Part shown: positions 43,503-53,414 of the stretch, one piece after another
How positions within the stretch are numbered: position 1 is the first letter of the stretch
Layout of the letters: the number at the start of each line of letters is the position of its first letter
Assembly (NCBI GenBank): GCA_964412105.1
Contig: CAYPNM010000003.1
Coordinates: 59,435 to 123,434 of the forward strand
Direction: 5' to 3'
Origin: JAKAGZ01 sp964412105
GTDB taxonomy: Bacteria > Bacteroidota > Ignavibacteria > Ignavibacteriales > Ignavibacteriaceae
DNA: 64,000 nt
Translations under genes and position numbers: made by a program
Notes under the pieces: generated by a model
The model's input: the letters and a program-made list of their open reading frames with translations, nothing else
Told to the model about the DNA's origin: nothing
Database searches by the model: none

Positions 43503-45776
43503 TTAATGCTTTACTTTGCTGGAATCTTTGGCATTACTATTAATTTTTATTTTCAAAGAATCTTTTAATGGAATCTCTTCTTTTAATTCAGTCTTTCTTT
43601 TCTCCATTATTAAGGAGTCCAGTCTTGGTTTTTGTTCTTTCTCTTTTAAACTATCATTCACCCCGTTTATTAAAGGTGTAGCAATAATCCTTTCTTCATT
43701 ACTTTCGGGAATTGGTTCCTTCACAGCATCACTCTTCGATGTTTTAGATGTATCAGATTTGAGTGGTTGTTCTTTAGGCTTTTGAAGCGCTTTCAGAGAA
43801 TCTTCTATTGCTTTTTTTATTCTTAGTTTTTCGTTGCGATAAAATTCCAATTTAGGTGAAATATTTTCGGCATATTCCGATTTAGGATATTTTGCTATTA
43901 GCGAATCATAATAAATCACGGCAGAATCAGGTTTATTAAGTACATTTTCAAATATCCATCCTTCGGCATACAAAGCCTTGGGTGCTGAAATTGATTTAGG
44001 ATATTTATTGTAAATATCTTTAAACTGAGCAATTGAGGAGTAATAATTTTTTTTGTTTAATTCAGCTTCAGCCTTTGCATAAAGATCTGTTGCCTGATTA
44101 GTATCAAAATTTATTAGAGGTTTATTCAAAATTGTTGCTGCTGCATTTACCAGACTTTCATTTTTATAATTGTCGTAAATGTAATTAAATAAACTATCAG
44201 CTCTATTCGAATCACTGACAGCGAGATAGTAATTACCCAAGACGAAAAGAATTTTAGGCTTATAATCGGAATCAGGAAAATTTTTGAGAATATCCGTGTA
44301 ATAATAATAAGCAGAATCAAGAAGGTTAAAATCAGAATAAAACAGATTTCCCAATTCATATTCATAATAGACTATTTTTTCTCTGACGGAATCAGCCGAA
44401 ATTTTAGGTCTTTCGGGAGGTTTTAATTTAGCCACTTGCAGGGATCTGCTTAATTGAGATGACTGGATTGAATTTGGGTTAAATGTTCCTCTATTATTAA
44501 GATCCTGGTTAAACTGGCCCGTTTGTGTATTATTTTGAAGTTGCTTGCTTAATTGCTGAATGCTATCCAACTGCTGCGAGTATGCAATGGAATCCCTTAT
44601 AAATTCATCAGGATTCAAGATATAACCCAAATGCGTTCTGCTGAGTTTTAAATCATCTTTTAATTCATTGTATTTTCTAAACTTTTCTGCTGTCTTATAC
44701 AAAGGAGTAATGTACTCAGGGGGAATCATAGTAGATTTAGCTTTTATATAATAAGCATATGCACTATCAAAATTATTAAACTTATATTCATACAATTTAC
44801 CAATTTCATACCGGGAAGCACCTCCATACAGAGTGTTTTTGTATGTAGTATCAACATTTATAAAAACATTTAAAGCATCAGGATACTTACCCAGCGTAGA
44901 TAATGTTACGCCTTTTTGAAAATTTATTTGATCAAAAATGTCTTTGTATTTATCCTGTGTGCTCATGTTATCAAAAACGGTATAGGCTTCATTTAAACGG
45001 CCAGATTTACGAAGCGCAACTCCATATGCTATTTCAGACTTAGATTCCAGATCATAAGAAGGTGAATAATCAGATACACTCCCATACGCCTTAGCGGCAG
45101 ATTCTTCATCGCCAGCTAATTCATATAAATTGCCGAGTTCAAAAGCAACTTTTGCATTAATGTCATTATTACTTGATACTTTAAGAAAATCTTGTGATGA
45201 TTGTATTGATCCTGGATAATCATTTAAAGCTACTTTATATTTTATCTCTTCAATCAATACGGATTGTAATATATCATCATCATTATTATCTGTGGCTGTT
45301 TTTTTTACGTCTGCCAAAGTCTGCAAACCCTCAGTATAATCCGTTAACCTCATTTGGCACTTGCCCAGCCATAGCTGAGCCTCAAGTCTCAGGTCACTAT
45401 CAGGCTGTGTAGCAAGCAATTCCTGAAACTCGTGTTCTGATTTCAAATAATTTTGTTGATAATAAAAGACTTTTCCTAACATCATCAAAGCATCATCAAC
45501 ATATTTCGAATCAGACTTAAATTGCAGAATATTTGAGCACTTTTCTATAACCTTTTGCAACTCTTGATCAGTTGCTGTAGTTAACGGCGGAACTTTAGTA
45601 GAAAATAAATCCGTCCTTTGCGCTTGCACTTCGCCTTCTGCCCGGTTAAATAGACGTGAAGTGTTATAGTAAAGGTTGAAATAAGCTGTAAAATTTGTCC
45701 AGATACCACATCCGGCAAGAAAAAAGAAAGGTAATATTAAAAGAATATCTTTTTTTATTTTTTTCCCAAAGATCAT
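43503..45776 (-). CDS. Large TPR lipoprotein, possibly PorW/SprE-like
   Basis: The ATG at 45776 gives a lipoprotein signal with lipobox LAGC (Cys23), so the mature protein is anchored in a membrane. Residues 60-650 are TPR-like repeats, such as ALMMLGKVFYYQQNYLKSEHEFQELLATQPDS and ALYAEGWIFENVLNKPDSAVIYYDSLIAKYPKSEYAE. The C-terminal 100 residues are Lys/Ser/Glu-rich and low in complexity. After the lipid Cys comes GIWTNFTAYFNLYYNTSRLF, reminiscent of the PorW/SprE lipoprotein of type IX secretion. A T9SS-tagged protein lies at 49381. That equation is an inference; a BamD/YbgF-like role is an alternative. Confidence 0.68.
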   Translation of the reverse strand: MIFGKKIKKDILLILPFFFLAGCGIWTNFTAYFNLYYNTSRLFNRAEGEVQAQRTDLFSTKVPPLTTATDQELQKVIEKCSNILQFKSDSKYVDDALMMLGKVFYYQQNYLKSEHEFQELLATQPDSDLRLEAQLWLGKCQMRLTDYTEGLQTLADVKKTATDNNDDDILQSVLIEEIKYKVALNDYPGSIQSSQDFLKVSSNNDINAKVAFELGNLYELAGDEESAAKAYGSVSDYSPSYDLESKSEIAYGVALRKSGRLNEAYTVFDNMSTQDKYKDIFDQINFQKGVTLSTLGKYPDALNVFINVDTTYKNTLYGGASRYEIGKLYEYKFNNFDSAYAYYIKAKSTMIPPEYITPLYKTAEKFRKYNELKDDLKLSRTHLGYILNPDEFIRDSIAYSQQLDSIQQLSKQLQNNTQTGQFNQDLNNRGTFNPNSIQSSQLSRSLQVAKLKPPERPKISADSVREKIVYYEYELGNLFYSDFNLLDSAYYYYTDILKNFPDSDYKPKILFVLGNYYLAVSDSNRADSLFNYIYDNYKNESLVNAAATILNKPLINFDTNQATDLYAKAEAELNKKNYYSSIAQFKDIYNKYPKSISAPKALYAEGWIFENVLNKPDSAVIYYDSLIAKYPKSEYAENISPKLEFYRNEKLRIKKAIEDSLKALQKPKEQPLKSDTSKTSKSDAVKEPIPESNEERIIATPLINGVNDSLKEKEQKPRLDSLIMEKRKTELKEEIPLKDSLKIKINSNAKDSSKVKH

Positions 45777-45842
45777 ATGAAATAGTATAAAAGTTGTTAG
45801 AAAAGCAAAAGGCAAAATATCCTGACTGAAAGCGGATTGGCT

Positions 45843-46193
<351 letters not shown>

Positions 46194-46198
46194 TTATT

Positions 46199-49100
46199 TT
46201 AGCGGCCGTGACAATGTTTATATTTTTTACCTGAACCGCAAGGACATGGATCATTTCTTCCAATTTTCTCTTCGACCTGTACAGGTTGTGGTTTTCCTGC
46301 AACCTGTTCTCCTCCCTGAGCCCTCTCCTGCCTTGACATTCCGATGTTATCAGCGCTCTGTTTCATTGCCATAATTCTTCCTGAAGGTCTTCTTTTCTTT
46401 TCCTGAATTTCTTCAGGAGCCTGCGGGAAGAATTTAAACGCAAACGAGACCACTTCATTTCTTATTTCTGTCAGAAGATTTAAAAACAGCTGAAATGCTT
46501 CCGTCTTATACTCTACTAAAGGATCCTTTTGACCATATGCTCTCAAACCTATACCTTCTTTAAGATCATCCATTTCTCTCAAGTGTTCTTTCCATTTATG
46601 ATCTATAACGCTCAAGGTGGCGTATCTTTCAAGCCTTGCCATCATTTCAGAACCAAGCATTTCCTCTTTTTTCTTATAAAATGATTTCGCCTCGGTTAAT
46701 ATTCGTTCAGTTATTCCCTCCTTTCCAAGATCTTCAAACTCTGTTGATTCCAGTTTTATCTCAACCAAAAGATTATGCCTGATTTCTTCCTTAAGATTAT
46801 CGACCTGAACTTCCTGAAAATTTTTATCAACTATTTCTTCAACAAATTCTTCCAGCAGTTCAAATATTTCACCTTTTAACCTATCGCCTTCGAGAGCGTG
46901 TCCTCTCCTTGTATAAATAACTTCACGCTGCTGATTCATAGTGTCATCATACTCAAGGAGCCTTTTTCTTATAGCAAAATTATTTCCCTCAACCTTTTTC
47001 TGAGCTCTTTCCACAGACTTTGTAATTAAAGGATGCTGAATAACTTCACCTTCTTCAATTCCCATCCTTGACATAACAGAAGAAATCCTTTCGCTGCCAA
47101 ACAATCTCATAAGATCATCCTCGAGGGAGAGATAAAACTTTGAAGTTCCGGGATCTCCCTGTCGACCTGAACGTCCGCGTAATTGTCGGTCAATTCTTCT
47201 CGATTCATGCCTTTCCGTACCAAGGATAAATAAACCACCTCTATCGACGACACCATTGCCTAATTTAATATCTGTGCCTCGACCAGCCATATTTGTTGCA
47301 ATAGTTACTGCACTAATCTCACCAGCATGTGAAACGACCTCAGCTTCACGCTGGTGCTGCTTTGCATTAAGTACATTATGCGGAATATTTCTTCTCTTGA
47401 GCATCCTGCTAATGGTTTCCGATACATCAACAGAAGTTGTACCCACAAGAACAGGTCTACCTTCTTTTCTTAATTCTTCAATTTGTTCAATTACCGCATT
47501 ATATTTCTCACGTCTCGTTTTGTAAACAGCATCATCAAGGTCATCTCTAATAATAGGTTTATTTGTAGGAACAACTACAACTTCCAGTTTATAAATTTCG
47601 AAAAATTCACCTTCTTCAGTTTCTGCTGTTCCGGTCATTCCAGCCAGTTTGCTGTACATCCTAAAATAATTCTGAAGTGTTATTGTTGCGAGAGTTTGTG
47701 TATCTCGTTCAACTTTAACATTTTCTTTTGCTTCGATTGCCTGATGGAGACCGTCAGAATATCTTCTTCCTGGCAGAACACGTCCAGTAAATTCATCCAC
47801 TATTGCAATTTTGCCGTCTTCAGTAATTACATATTCATCATCCTTTTCAAATAGAGTATATGCTTTTAACAGCTGATGAATTGTATGTATTCTATCACTA
47901 CTCTCAGAATATTTTGCATAAAGAGCGTCTTTCCTCTTGATTTTTTCTTGTTCGCTAATTGCAGGATCATTCTCAAGATGACTTATTTCCAAACCGAGAT
48001 CAGGCAAAATGAAGTAATCCTTTTCCATTCCTGAGCCCTTAGAAAGTTCTTCCGTACCCTTATCAGTCAGATCGATTGTATTATTTTTTTCATCGATTAC
48101 AAAATAAAGTTCATCATCTATTATATGCATGTGTTTTGCCTGCTCACGAAGAAACTCCATTTCAGTATCCTGCATCAGTTTCTTGTTAGTTGCCTCGGTC
48201 AAAACTTTTGTAATTCTTTTATTTTTAGGTAATCCCCTATAAGCACGCAAAAGTTGTATGCCGGCTTCTCTTATACTTCCTTTATCACCAGTCTGCAGCA
48301 AAGTTTCGGCTTCCTGCACCAGCTTTGTAACTAACCCCGTTTGAAGTCTGTAAAGTCTTTCCACTTTTGGTTTCATTTCATCAAATTTTTGGTCATCAAC
48401 ATCAACAGGACCGGAAATAATCAAAGGTGTTCTTGCTTCATCAATTAAGACTGAATCGACTTCGTCAACAATAGCATAATTAAATTTTCTCTGAACCTGC
48501 TGGTCCTTATCAACGGACATATTATCACGCAAGTAATCAAATCCAAACTCATTATTGGTTCCGTAAGTAATATCCTTATTATACATTTCTTTGCGCTGCG
48601 CCGGGTCCATTGTATTTATAATACAGCCGACAGTGAGACCGTGAAATTTATAGATTTCTCCCATCCATTCACTATCTCTCAAAGCCAGATAGTCATTAAC
48701 TGTAACAAGATGAACACCTCTTCCAGTGAGTGCATTTAAATATACCGGAAGAGTAGCAACAAGGGTTTTCCCTTCCCCTGTAGCCATTTCAGCAATTTTG
48801 CCCTGGTGGAGAACAACACCTCCCATTAGCTGAACATCATAAGGAACCATATTCCATGTTTGCTTACTACCTGCAATCGTCCAGCTTTTGCCAACCAACC
48901 TCTGGCAAGTAGATTTTACTACAGCAAAAGCTTCAGGTAAAATTTCAGCAAGGATATCTTCATACTTTTCATTCAATTGCTCTTCCAGCTCATCGAGCTC
49001 ATCGTAGAGCGAATGTCTGTCCATATCGTCCTCATTGGACTGAAGCTGAAGTTTTAATTCGGAAATCTTATTTCTTAATTCTTCTGTATGTAATTGAATT

Positions 49101-49255
49101 TTTTCTTTGAACTCTATGGTCTTAGCCTTCAATTGTTCATCGGAAAAATCTTTGATTTTTTCATATTCAGCATTTATTTCCTCAACAATTGGCGATAATA
49201 TCTTAAAATCTTTAGTGTGCTTATCACCAAAAACTATTTTAATCAGATTGCGCAT
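46199..49255 (-). CDS. secA: Preprotein translocase ATPase SecA
   Basis: The motor that drives proteins through SecYEG. The 1018-residue protein has Walker A MATGEGKT (157-164), Walker B IVDEVDSVLIDEARTPLI, helicase motifs GMTGTAETE and TNMAGRGTDI, and DRQLRGRSGRQGDPG. The C terminus ends in the zinc-binding SEC-C motif (RNDPCPCGSGKKYKHCH). An extra charged helix at about 55-100 in the first nucleotide domain and other insertions make it longer than E. coli SecA (901), as usual in Bacteroidota. PII follows closely downstream. Confidence 0.97.
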   Translation of the reverse strand: MRNLIKIVFGDKHTKDFKILSPIVEEINAEYEKIKDFSDEQLKAKTIEFKEKIQLHTEELRNKISELKLQLQSNEDDMDRHSLYDELDELEEQLNEKYEDILAEILPEAFAVVKSTCQRLVGKSWTIAGSKQTWNMVPYDVQLMGGVVLHQGKIAEMATGEGKTLVATLPVYLNALTGRGVHLVTVNDYLALRDSEWMGEIYKFHGLTVGCIINTMDPAQRKEMYNKDITYGTNNEFGFDYLRDNMSVDKDQQVQRKFNYAIVDEVDSVLIDEARTPLIISGPVDVDDQKFDEMKPKVERLYRLQTGLVTKLVQEAETLLQTGDKGSIREAGIQLLRAYRGLPKNKRITKVLTEATNKKLMQDTEMEFLREQAKHMHIIDDELYFVIDEKNNTIDLTDKGTEELSKGSGMEKDYFILPDLGLEISHLENDPAISEQEKIKRKDALYAKYSESSDRIHTIHQLLKAYTLFEKDDEYVITEDGKIAIVDEFTGRVLPGRRYSDGLHQAIEAKENVKVERDTQTLATITLQNYFRMYSKLAGMTGTAETEEGEFFEIYKLEVVVVPTNKPIIRDDLDDAVYKTRREKYNAVIEQIEELRKEGRPVLVGTTSVDVSETISRMLKRRNIPHNVLNAKQHQREAEVVSHAGEISAVTIATNMAGRGTDIKLGNGVVDRGGLFILGTERHESRRIDRQLRGRSGRQGDPGTSKFYLSLEDDLMRLFGSERISSVMSRMGIEEGEVIQHPLITKSVERAQKKVEGNNFAIRKRLLEYDDTMNQQREVIYTRRGHALEGDRLKGEIFELLEEFVEEIVDKNFQEVQVDNLKEEIRHNLLVEIKLESTEFEDLGKEGITERILTEAKSFYKKKEEMLGSEMMARLERYATLSVIDHKWKEHLREMDDLKEGIGLRAYGQKDPLVEYKTEAFQLFLNLLTEIRNEVVSFAFKFFPQAPEEIQEKKRRPSGRIMAMKQSADNIGMSRQERAQGGEQVAGKPQPVQVEEKIGRNDPCPCGSGKKYKHCHGR

Positions 49256-49380
49256 TATTGGTCATATCTCCGTTGGAAAATTGAATATGAAAGTTAAGAA
49301 TTGAGGGTCTGAAATGCAATTTGGTTAAATTCCCCCTAATTCCTTTTATGCAAAATAATTAGAGAAAATTAAAAACTGAT

Positions 49381-49791
49381 TTATTTCAAATAAATCATTT
49401 TTTTTGTCTGCTTATAATTGTCAGTTTGCAGCTCGTAAATATAAAGACCTGATGGATAATTTGAAGCATTAAATTGTACTGAATACGAACCGGCACTTTT
49501 AACACCTTTAATAAGAGTCGCTAACTTTACACCAAGCACATTATATATATTTAATTCAACGTAGGACCTCTCAGGCAGAATAAAAGTAATTGTTGTGGTT
49601 GGATTAAAAGGATTAGGATAATTTTGTTTCAATAAATTTTTATTGTTGACATAAGATGAATCCGCTGTAGCGATCTGATTAGCCATAGTGCTAACATCAA
49701 AGCGATTGTTAACTCCAAAATCATTCGCCTTCAAACTATGCGATGCAAATATTATAAATATATACAGAAAAAAACGGTAAATTTTTTTCAT
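49381..49791 (-). CDS. Miniature exported protein made almost only of a T9SS sorting domain
   Basis: GGGAGGGAAT precedes the ATG at 49791, and a signal peptide follows (MKKIYRFFLYIFIIFASHSLKAN). Only about 30 residues separate it from a full type IX secretion C-terminal domain: QNYPNPFNPTTTITF, then IYNVLGVKLATL, and GLYIYELQTDNYKQTKKMIYLK. Normally this domain tags a much larger enzyme or adhesin. Here nothing else is present, in 136 residues. It may be the surviving end of a cargo gene or a genuine small surface protein. It confirms that the host has or had type IX secretion. Confidence 0.85.
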   Translation of the reverse strand: MKKIYRFFLYIFIIFASHSLKANDFGVNNRFDVSTMANQIATADSSYVNNKNLLKQNYPNPFNPTTTITFILPERSYVELNIYNVLGVKLATLIKGVKSAGSYSVQFNASNYPSGLYIYELQTDNYKQTKKMIYLK

Positions 49792-49843
49792 TATTATATT
49801 CCCTCCCATCTTTTTACTATGAAAAGAAATGAGAGTTCCTAAA

Positions 49844-49879
49844 AAAGCCCTTTGAAATTAAAACATTTCAAAGGGCTTT
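49844..49879 (-). terminator. Strong terminator of the TPR/DUF3467 operon
   Basis: Perfect 15-bp arms AAAGCCCTTTGAAAT and ATTTCAAAGGGCTTT with a 6-base loop, followed on the minus strand by T. It lies 18 bases after the stop of the gene ending at 49898. Confidence 0.92.
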
Positions 49880-49897
49880 ATAAATATAAATTATTAT

Positions 49898-50224
49898 CTA
49901 ATTAACTTTTTCGTCCTTTTTAGCAGGGGGAACAAATCCAAAATGCTGATTTGGCACATTGTCAATATTTATCGTTCCAAATCGCGCTTCATATTTTTTG
50001 ATATTATCTTCCAAAGCTTTTAAGAGCATTTTGGCGTGCTGGGGAGTTGAAATTATCCTTGCGTGAACTTTTGCTTTGGGAATGCCTGGAACAATTCTGG
50101 TAAAATCTATTATGAATTCAGCAGGTGAATGTGTAATAATGGCAAGATTAGAATAAATTCCCTCACCTTCTTTTTCACCCAATTCAATATTGATTTGTTG
50201 TCCCTGCTGCTGATTATTGCTCAT
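49898..50224 (-). CDS. DUF3467 protein
   Basis: The 108-residue protein has a Gln-rich start, then YSNLAIITHSPAEFIIDFTRIVPGIPKAKVHARIISTPQHAKMLLKALEDNI, the whole of the DUF3467 domain, a small alpha/beta unit. The C-terminal tail is Lys-rich. It appears cytosolic. It lies 24 bases downstream of the TPR lipoprotein and is ended by a strong terminator. The family is of unknown function, and I see nothing to add. Confidence 0.85.
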   Translation of the reverse strand: MSNNQQQGQQINIELGEKEGEGIYSNLAIITHSPAEFIIDFTRIVPGIPKAKVHARIISTPQHAKMLLKALEDNIKKYEARFGTINIDNVPNQHFGFVPPAKKDEKVN

Positions 50225-50248
50225 TTCAAATCCTTCAAGTTAGCTCAC

Positions 50249-51436
50249 TTATTTCCTTAGCTGATCAGCTTTATCAAATGCTTTCTTAGCTTCAGCCTGC
50301 TTGCCAATAATTGTGTAAGCCTTACCCAGCGTTTCCCACATATCGGCTTGAGTCGCATCAAGTTGAACTGATTTTTCAAGAAATGGAACAGATTTTTCAA
50401 AATATGTTTTAGCGAGCTCACTTTTTTGTTTATAATTAGGATCCTTTATTCCTAAACTATCGGCCTGTTGATTTATAAAATCACCCCATTTCAGATAAGC
50501 AACACCAAGATTGAATTCAGCATTTGTATAGTTCGGATCGATTTCCGTAGCTTTCTGAAACTGATCGACGGCATTCTGGAAATCCTTTGAATTCAAAAGC
50601 AAAACTCCATAGTTATAATGATAATACTTGTTTTGAGGATCCTGCTCAACACCAGTCTTAAATGCTTCCATAGCTACTTCTGTTTTATGAGCCCCAATGT
50701 AAGAATTCGAGAGGGTAACCAGTATATCGGAGTCCTGCGGGTAATTTTTCCTTCCTGCTTCAAGAACTTTTATAGCTTTATTATAATAATCCATATAATT
50801 TAAGCTATCCTGAACATCATGGCTTGTTTGGTACTGATTTTTCAGTTTGTGGGCTTTATCATAATAGATTTCACCAAGAAACCTATAACCATCACGGGAA
50901 TTTTCCTTATCAATGATTTTCTTAAGAGGGCTTATGGCTTCATCAAATTTGCCCGCATTCATATAAACAAAAGCAAGGTTTTTATAAGTAGACATTGAAT
51001 CCGGCTCGATCATAATTGCGTTATTAAATGCATCAATTGATTTATTATAGAGAATTTTTATGCTATCCGCGTTACTCATGCCATTTCCTTTCTGGAAATA
51101 GCTCACACCCTTATTAAATTCATTGGCCCACTGAAATTTCTTATAATCATCGATATTTTTTTGATAATTTTTGCTGATCGCAAGTGATTTATTAAATGCA
51201 ACAACCATACTGTCTGTTTGTCCTCTTTCTCCGTAAACATAGCCTAATAAATACCACCCTTCATCGCTTGCAGGATTTGTAGTGATTTCTTTCTGCAAAA
51301 CCTCATACGCTTTATCGTATTTTTTTTGCTGGATGTAAAGTTTTGCGCCTTCAAGGCTCGAAGATGAGCATTCAAAGCCCGTAAATGTTAGACCAAGCAG
51401 AATTATCCCCGCAATTAATAATTTTGATTTTTGCAT
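50249..51436 (-). CDS. TPR lipoprotein
   Basis: The 395-residue protein has a lipoprotein-like signal with Cys23 in TGFECSSSS and then about eight TPR units, for example AKLYIQQKKYDKAYEVLQKEI and AEFNLGVAYLKWGDFINQQA near the end. It sits at the membrane and probably scaffolds partner proteins. A 856-base gap precedes it, so it starts a transcript that includes the DUF3467 gene. Confidence 0.78.
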   Translation of the reverse strand: MQKSKLLIAGIILLGLTFTGFECSSSSLEGAKLYIQQKKYDKAYEVLQKEITTNPASDEGWYLLGYVYGERGQTDSMVVAFNKSLAISKNYQKNIDDYKKFQWANEFNKGVSYFQKGNGMSNADSIKILYNKSIDAFNNAIMIEPDSMSTYKNLAFVYMNAGKFDEAISPLKKIIDKENSRDGYRFLGEIYYDKAHKLKNQYQTSHDVQDSLNYMDYYNKAIKVLEAGRKNYPQDSDILVTLSNSYIGAHKTEVAMEAFKTGVEQDPQNKYYHYNYGVLLLNSKDFQNAVDQFQKATEIDPNYTNAEFNLGVAYLKWGDFINQQADSLGIKDPNYKQKSELAKTYFEKSVPFLEKSVQLDATQADMWETLGKAYTIIGKQAEAKKAFDKADQLRK

Positions 51437-51916
51437 TATAACTCCAATGATTTGCTAATTAATTGAATAGAAAGTTAGCATTTTAAGGCTCTATAGTCAA
51501 GAATCTAATCCCAGATAAGTTTTAACAAGCACGTTATTTGGAGAAAACAGAAAATATTGATTATGTAACAAATTTCTACTTCCTGATTATTCATATTATT
51601 CTTAATGACTAAAAGTTTTATACCTGCTGGATTAAAAATAATTCAACTCACATTTCTGCTTAAAATCAGCAGGAAATTTAAATGCTTTCCTTTAATTTTT
51701 TTCTTTTGTCAAATATAATAGACAGACTCAGAAATTATGAATCATTTTTAGGCGTTGAATTCGTTCAAAATGCCATTATTAGGGTGCTAAATGGCACAGA
51801 TAAGTTCAGCAAAGTGACCGCCAATTTAGTAAGTCAAATACAGCCCCAATGCTAGCTTAAAAAGATTTATAGACTTGTATAAAAGAAAGAGGAAAGCTGT
51901 CTCATAACAGCAATCA

Positions 51917-52015
51917 TGGAGCTTAGTTCAGGACTGACTAGAGGGTCATTTAAGGCCATGTGAAGGCCAGTTGTAGGCTGTTTAAAGGCTGTTTATAGTG
52001 TACCTCAAATGGTAG
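51917..52015 (+). repeat. Degenerate tandem array, 11-bp period, nine units
   Basis: Cut every 11 bases from 51917, all nine units begin with T, eight have A at position 4, and eight have G at position 5. Examples are TTAAGGCCATG (51950-51960) and TAAAGGCTGTT (51983-51993). The consensus is T-N-N-A-G-G followed by a looser half. The period equals about one DNA turn, so any protein reading these units would bind along one face. Six units align without gaps with the opposite-strand array at 13152-13228. Function unknown. Confidence 0.72.
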
Positions 52016-52022
52016 ATACACT
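51997..52022. repeat. Hairpin at the end of the 11-bp array
   Basis: AGTGTA (51997-52002) and TACACT (52017-52022) form a 6-bp stem, with TACC/GGTA as an alternative inner pairing. It overlaps the last two array units. The array at 13152-13228 has a palindrome on the same side, which suggests that array plus hairpin is one element. Confidence 0.5.
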
Positions 52023-52292
52023 TTAGCATCTAATCATAAATAAATTCACAAAAGGCTGTGCCAAGAATATTATCGCCTTTGACGGTTCTCTTTTGCAGCA
52101 GTTATTCAAATATTGGCTGAATCTAAAGATAGCAGCAGTTCAAACCAGTGAATATTGAAATGTTTAATTTTTAATGTCCAAATTTATTTTTATTGCATTA
52201 TCAATCAAATTGGCCGAAACGCTACCAGTTAGTGTTTAAATTGATTTTACACACTAAAAAGAATATTTTGAAATGTTAAAAACGAGGTTTAG

Positions 52293-53414
52293 TTGACAAC
52301 CGAAGAGATTTTAAGGTCCGTTCCTAAGGTACTGCTCCATGACCACTTAGACGGAGGCCTTCGCCCTCAAACAATAGTTGAAATTGCAAAGGATGTTAAG
52401 TATAACAGGCTTCCTACCAAAGATGCCGGAGAACTAGGTAAGTGGTTTCATAGGGGGGCTAACAAAGGTAACCTTGTCGAATATTTGCAGGGATTTGAGC
52501 ATACATGCGCCGTAATGCAAACTAAGGAAAGCCTGGAGCGTGTAGCTTACGAAATGATGGAAGATATGAAAAACGATGGAGTCTGTTATGTTGAGACCAG
52601 ATTTGCTCCGGTGTTTCATACATCAAAAGGGCTCTATCACGAAGACATAGTGTCATCAGTTTTAAATGGACTTGAAAAAGGCAAAAGAGATTTCGGTGTT
52701 GGTTTTGGTTTAATCTTATGCGGTATGAGAAATATGAAAAATACCCTTGAAATTGCGGAACTTGCTGTAAATTTCAAAAACCAGGGTGTGGTTGGTTTTG
52801 ATCTAGCTGGTGAGGAAGGAGGATATCCTCCTAAAAAACATATTGATGCATTTCAATTTATTCAGAGAGCTAATTTTAATATCACAATACATGCCGGAGA
52901 GGCCTTTGGCAAAGAATCAATATGGCAGGCTATCCAATGGTGTGGAGCACACAGAATAGGGCATGCAACTCATCTTCGCGAAGATTTCATATTTGACAAT
53001 AAAGGAAATATCGCCGGATTCGGCGATCTCGCACAATACGTACTGGACAAAAGAATTCCGCTGGAAATCTGCCTTCTCAGCAATGTTCATACGGGTGCAG
53101 TTGATAAAATTGAAAATCATCCTTTTGGAATTTTATTTAAAGAAAAATTCAGAGTAACAATAAATACTGACGACAGGTTGATGAGTGATACGACTATGAC
53201 TAAAGAATTTACAACAGCAATTGATTACTTTAATTTGAATCTTGATGACGTTGAAAAAATAACGATCAACTCAATGAAATCAGCATTTATTCCATACAAA
53301 AAAAGATTGGAATTTATTTATAACATTATTAAACCCGGATACCAGACTATGCGGGAAAAACTTCTTTCACTGAAATCTGTTAGAACAAATGAAGAAACTA
53401 TTCACAAATTATAA
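52293..53414 (+). CDS. add: Adenosine deaminase
   Basis: The enzyme deaminates adenosine to inosine with a zinc ion. The start is TTG at 52293, with CGAGGT 6 bases upstream. The 373-residue protein opens VPKVLLHDHLDGGLRPQTI, whose His-x-His binds zinc; this form resembles actinobacterial Add. Later motifs are ITIHAGEAFG, RIGHATHL and INTDDRLMSDT with the catalytic His, Glu and Asp residues. The 111-residue gene downstream overlaps it by 26 bases. An aminofutalosine deaminase role is a less likely alternative, noted because of the MqnA-like gene at 56859. Confidence 0.87.
   Translation: MTTEEILRSVPKVLLHDHLDGGLRPQTIVEIAKDVKYNRLPTKDAGELGKWFHRGANKGNLVEYLQGFEHTCAVMQTKESLERVAYEMMEDMKNDGVCYVETRFAPVFHTSKGLYHEDIVSSVLNGLEKGKRDFGVGFGLILCGMRNMKNTLEIAELAVNFKNQGVVGFDLAGEEGGYPPKKHIDAFQFIQRANFNITIHAGEAFGKESIWQAIQWCGAHRIGHATHLREDFIFDNKGNIAGFGDLAQYVLDKRIPLEICLLSNVHTGAVDKIENHPFGILFKEKFRVTINTDDRLMSDTTMTKEFTTAIDYFNLNLDDVEKITINSMKSAFIPYKKRLEFIYNIIKPGYQTMREKLLSLKSVRTNEETIHKL

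Larger units (their letters stand above)
51437..52292. other. 856-base intergenic gap with 11-bp array and hairpins
   Basis: The largest gene-free stretch in the window. No tRNA, rRNA or credible open frame was seen. An inverted repeat CCTGCTG (51623-51629) with CAGCAGG (51667-51673) lies in the left part. The middle holds the 11-bp array and its hairpin (51917-52022), and 51778-51821 also has faintly similar 11-base segments. The promoters of the TPR lipoprotein gene (minus) and adenosine deaminase gene (plus) must lie at the two ends. Confidence 0.6.

Noticed and set aside
51778..51821. Extra 11-base segments (ATTAGGGTGCT, AAATGGCACAG) left of the main array
   Set aside because: Out of phase with the main array and only loosely alike; kept as a remark in the gap entry rather than called as repeats.
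52120..52160. GTTCAAACC near 52139 looked like a tRNA T-loop
   Set aside because: No acceptor stem, anticodon arm or D arm can be formed around it.
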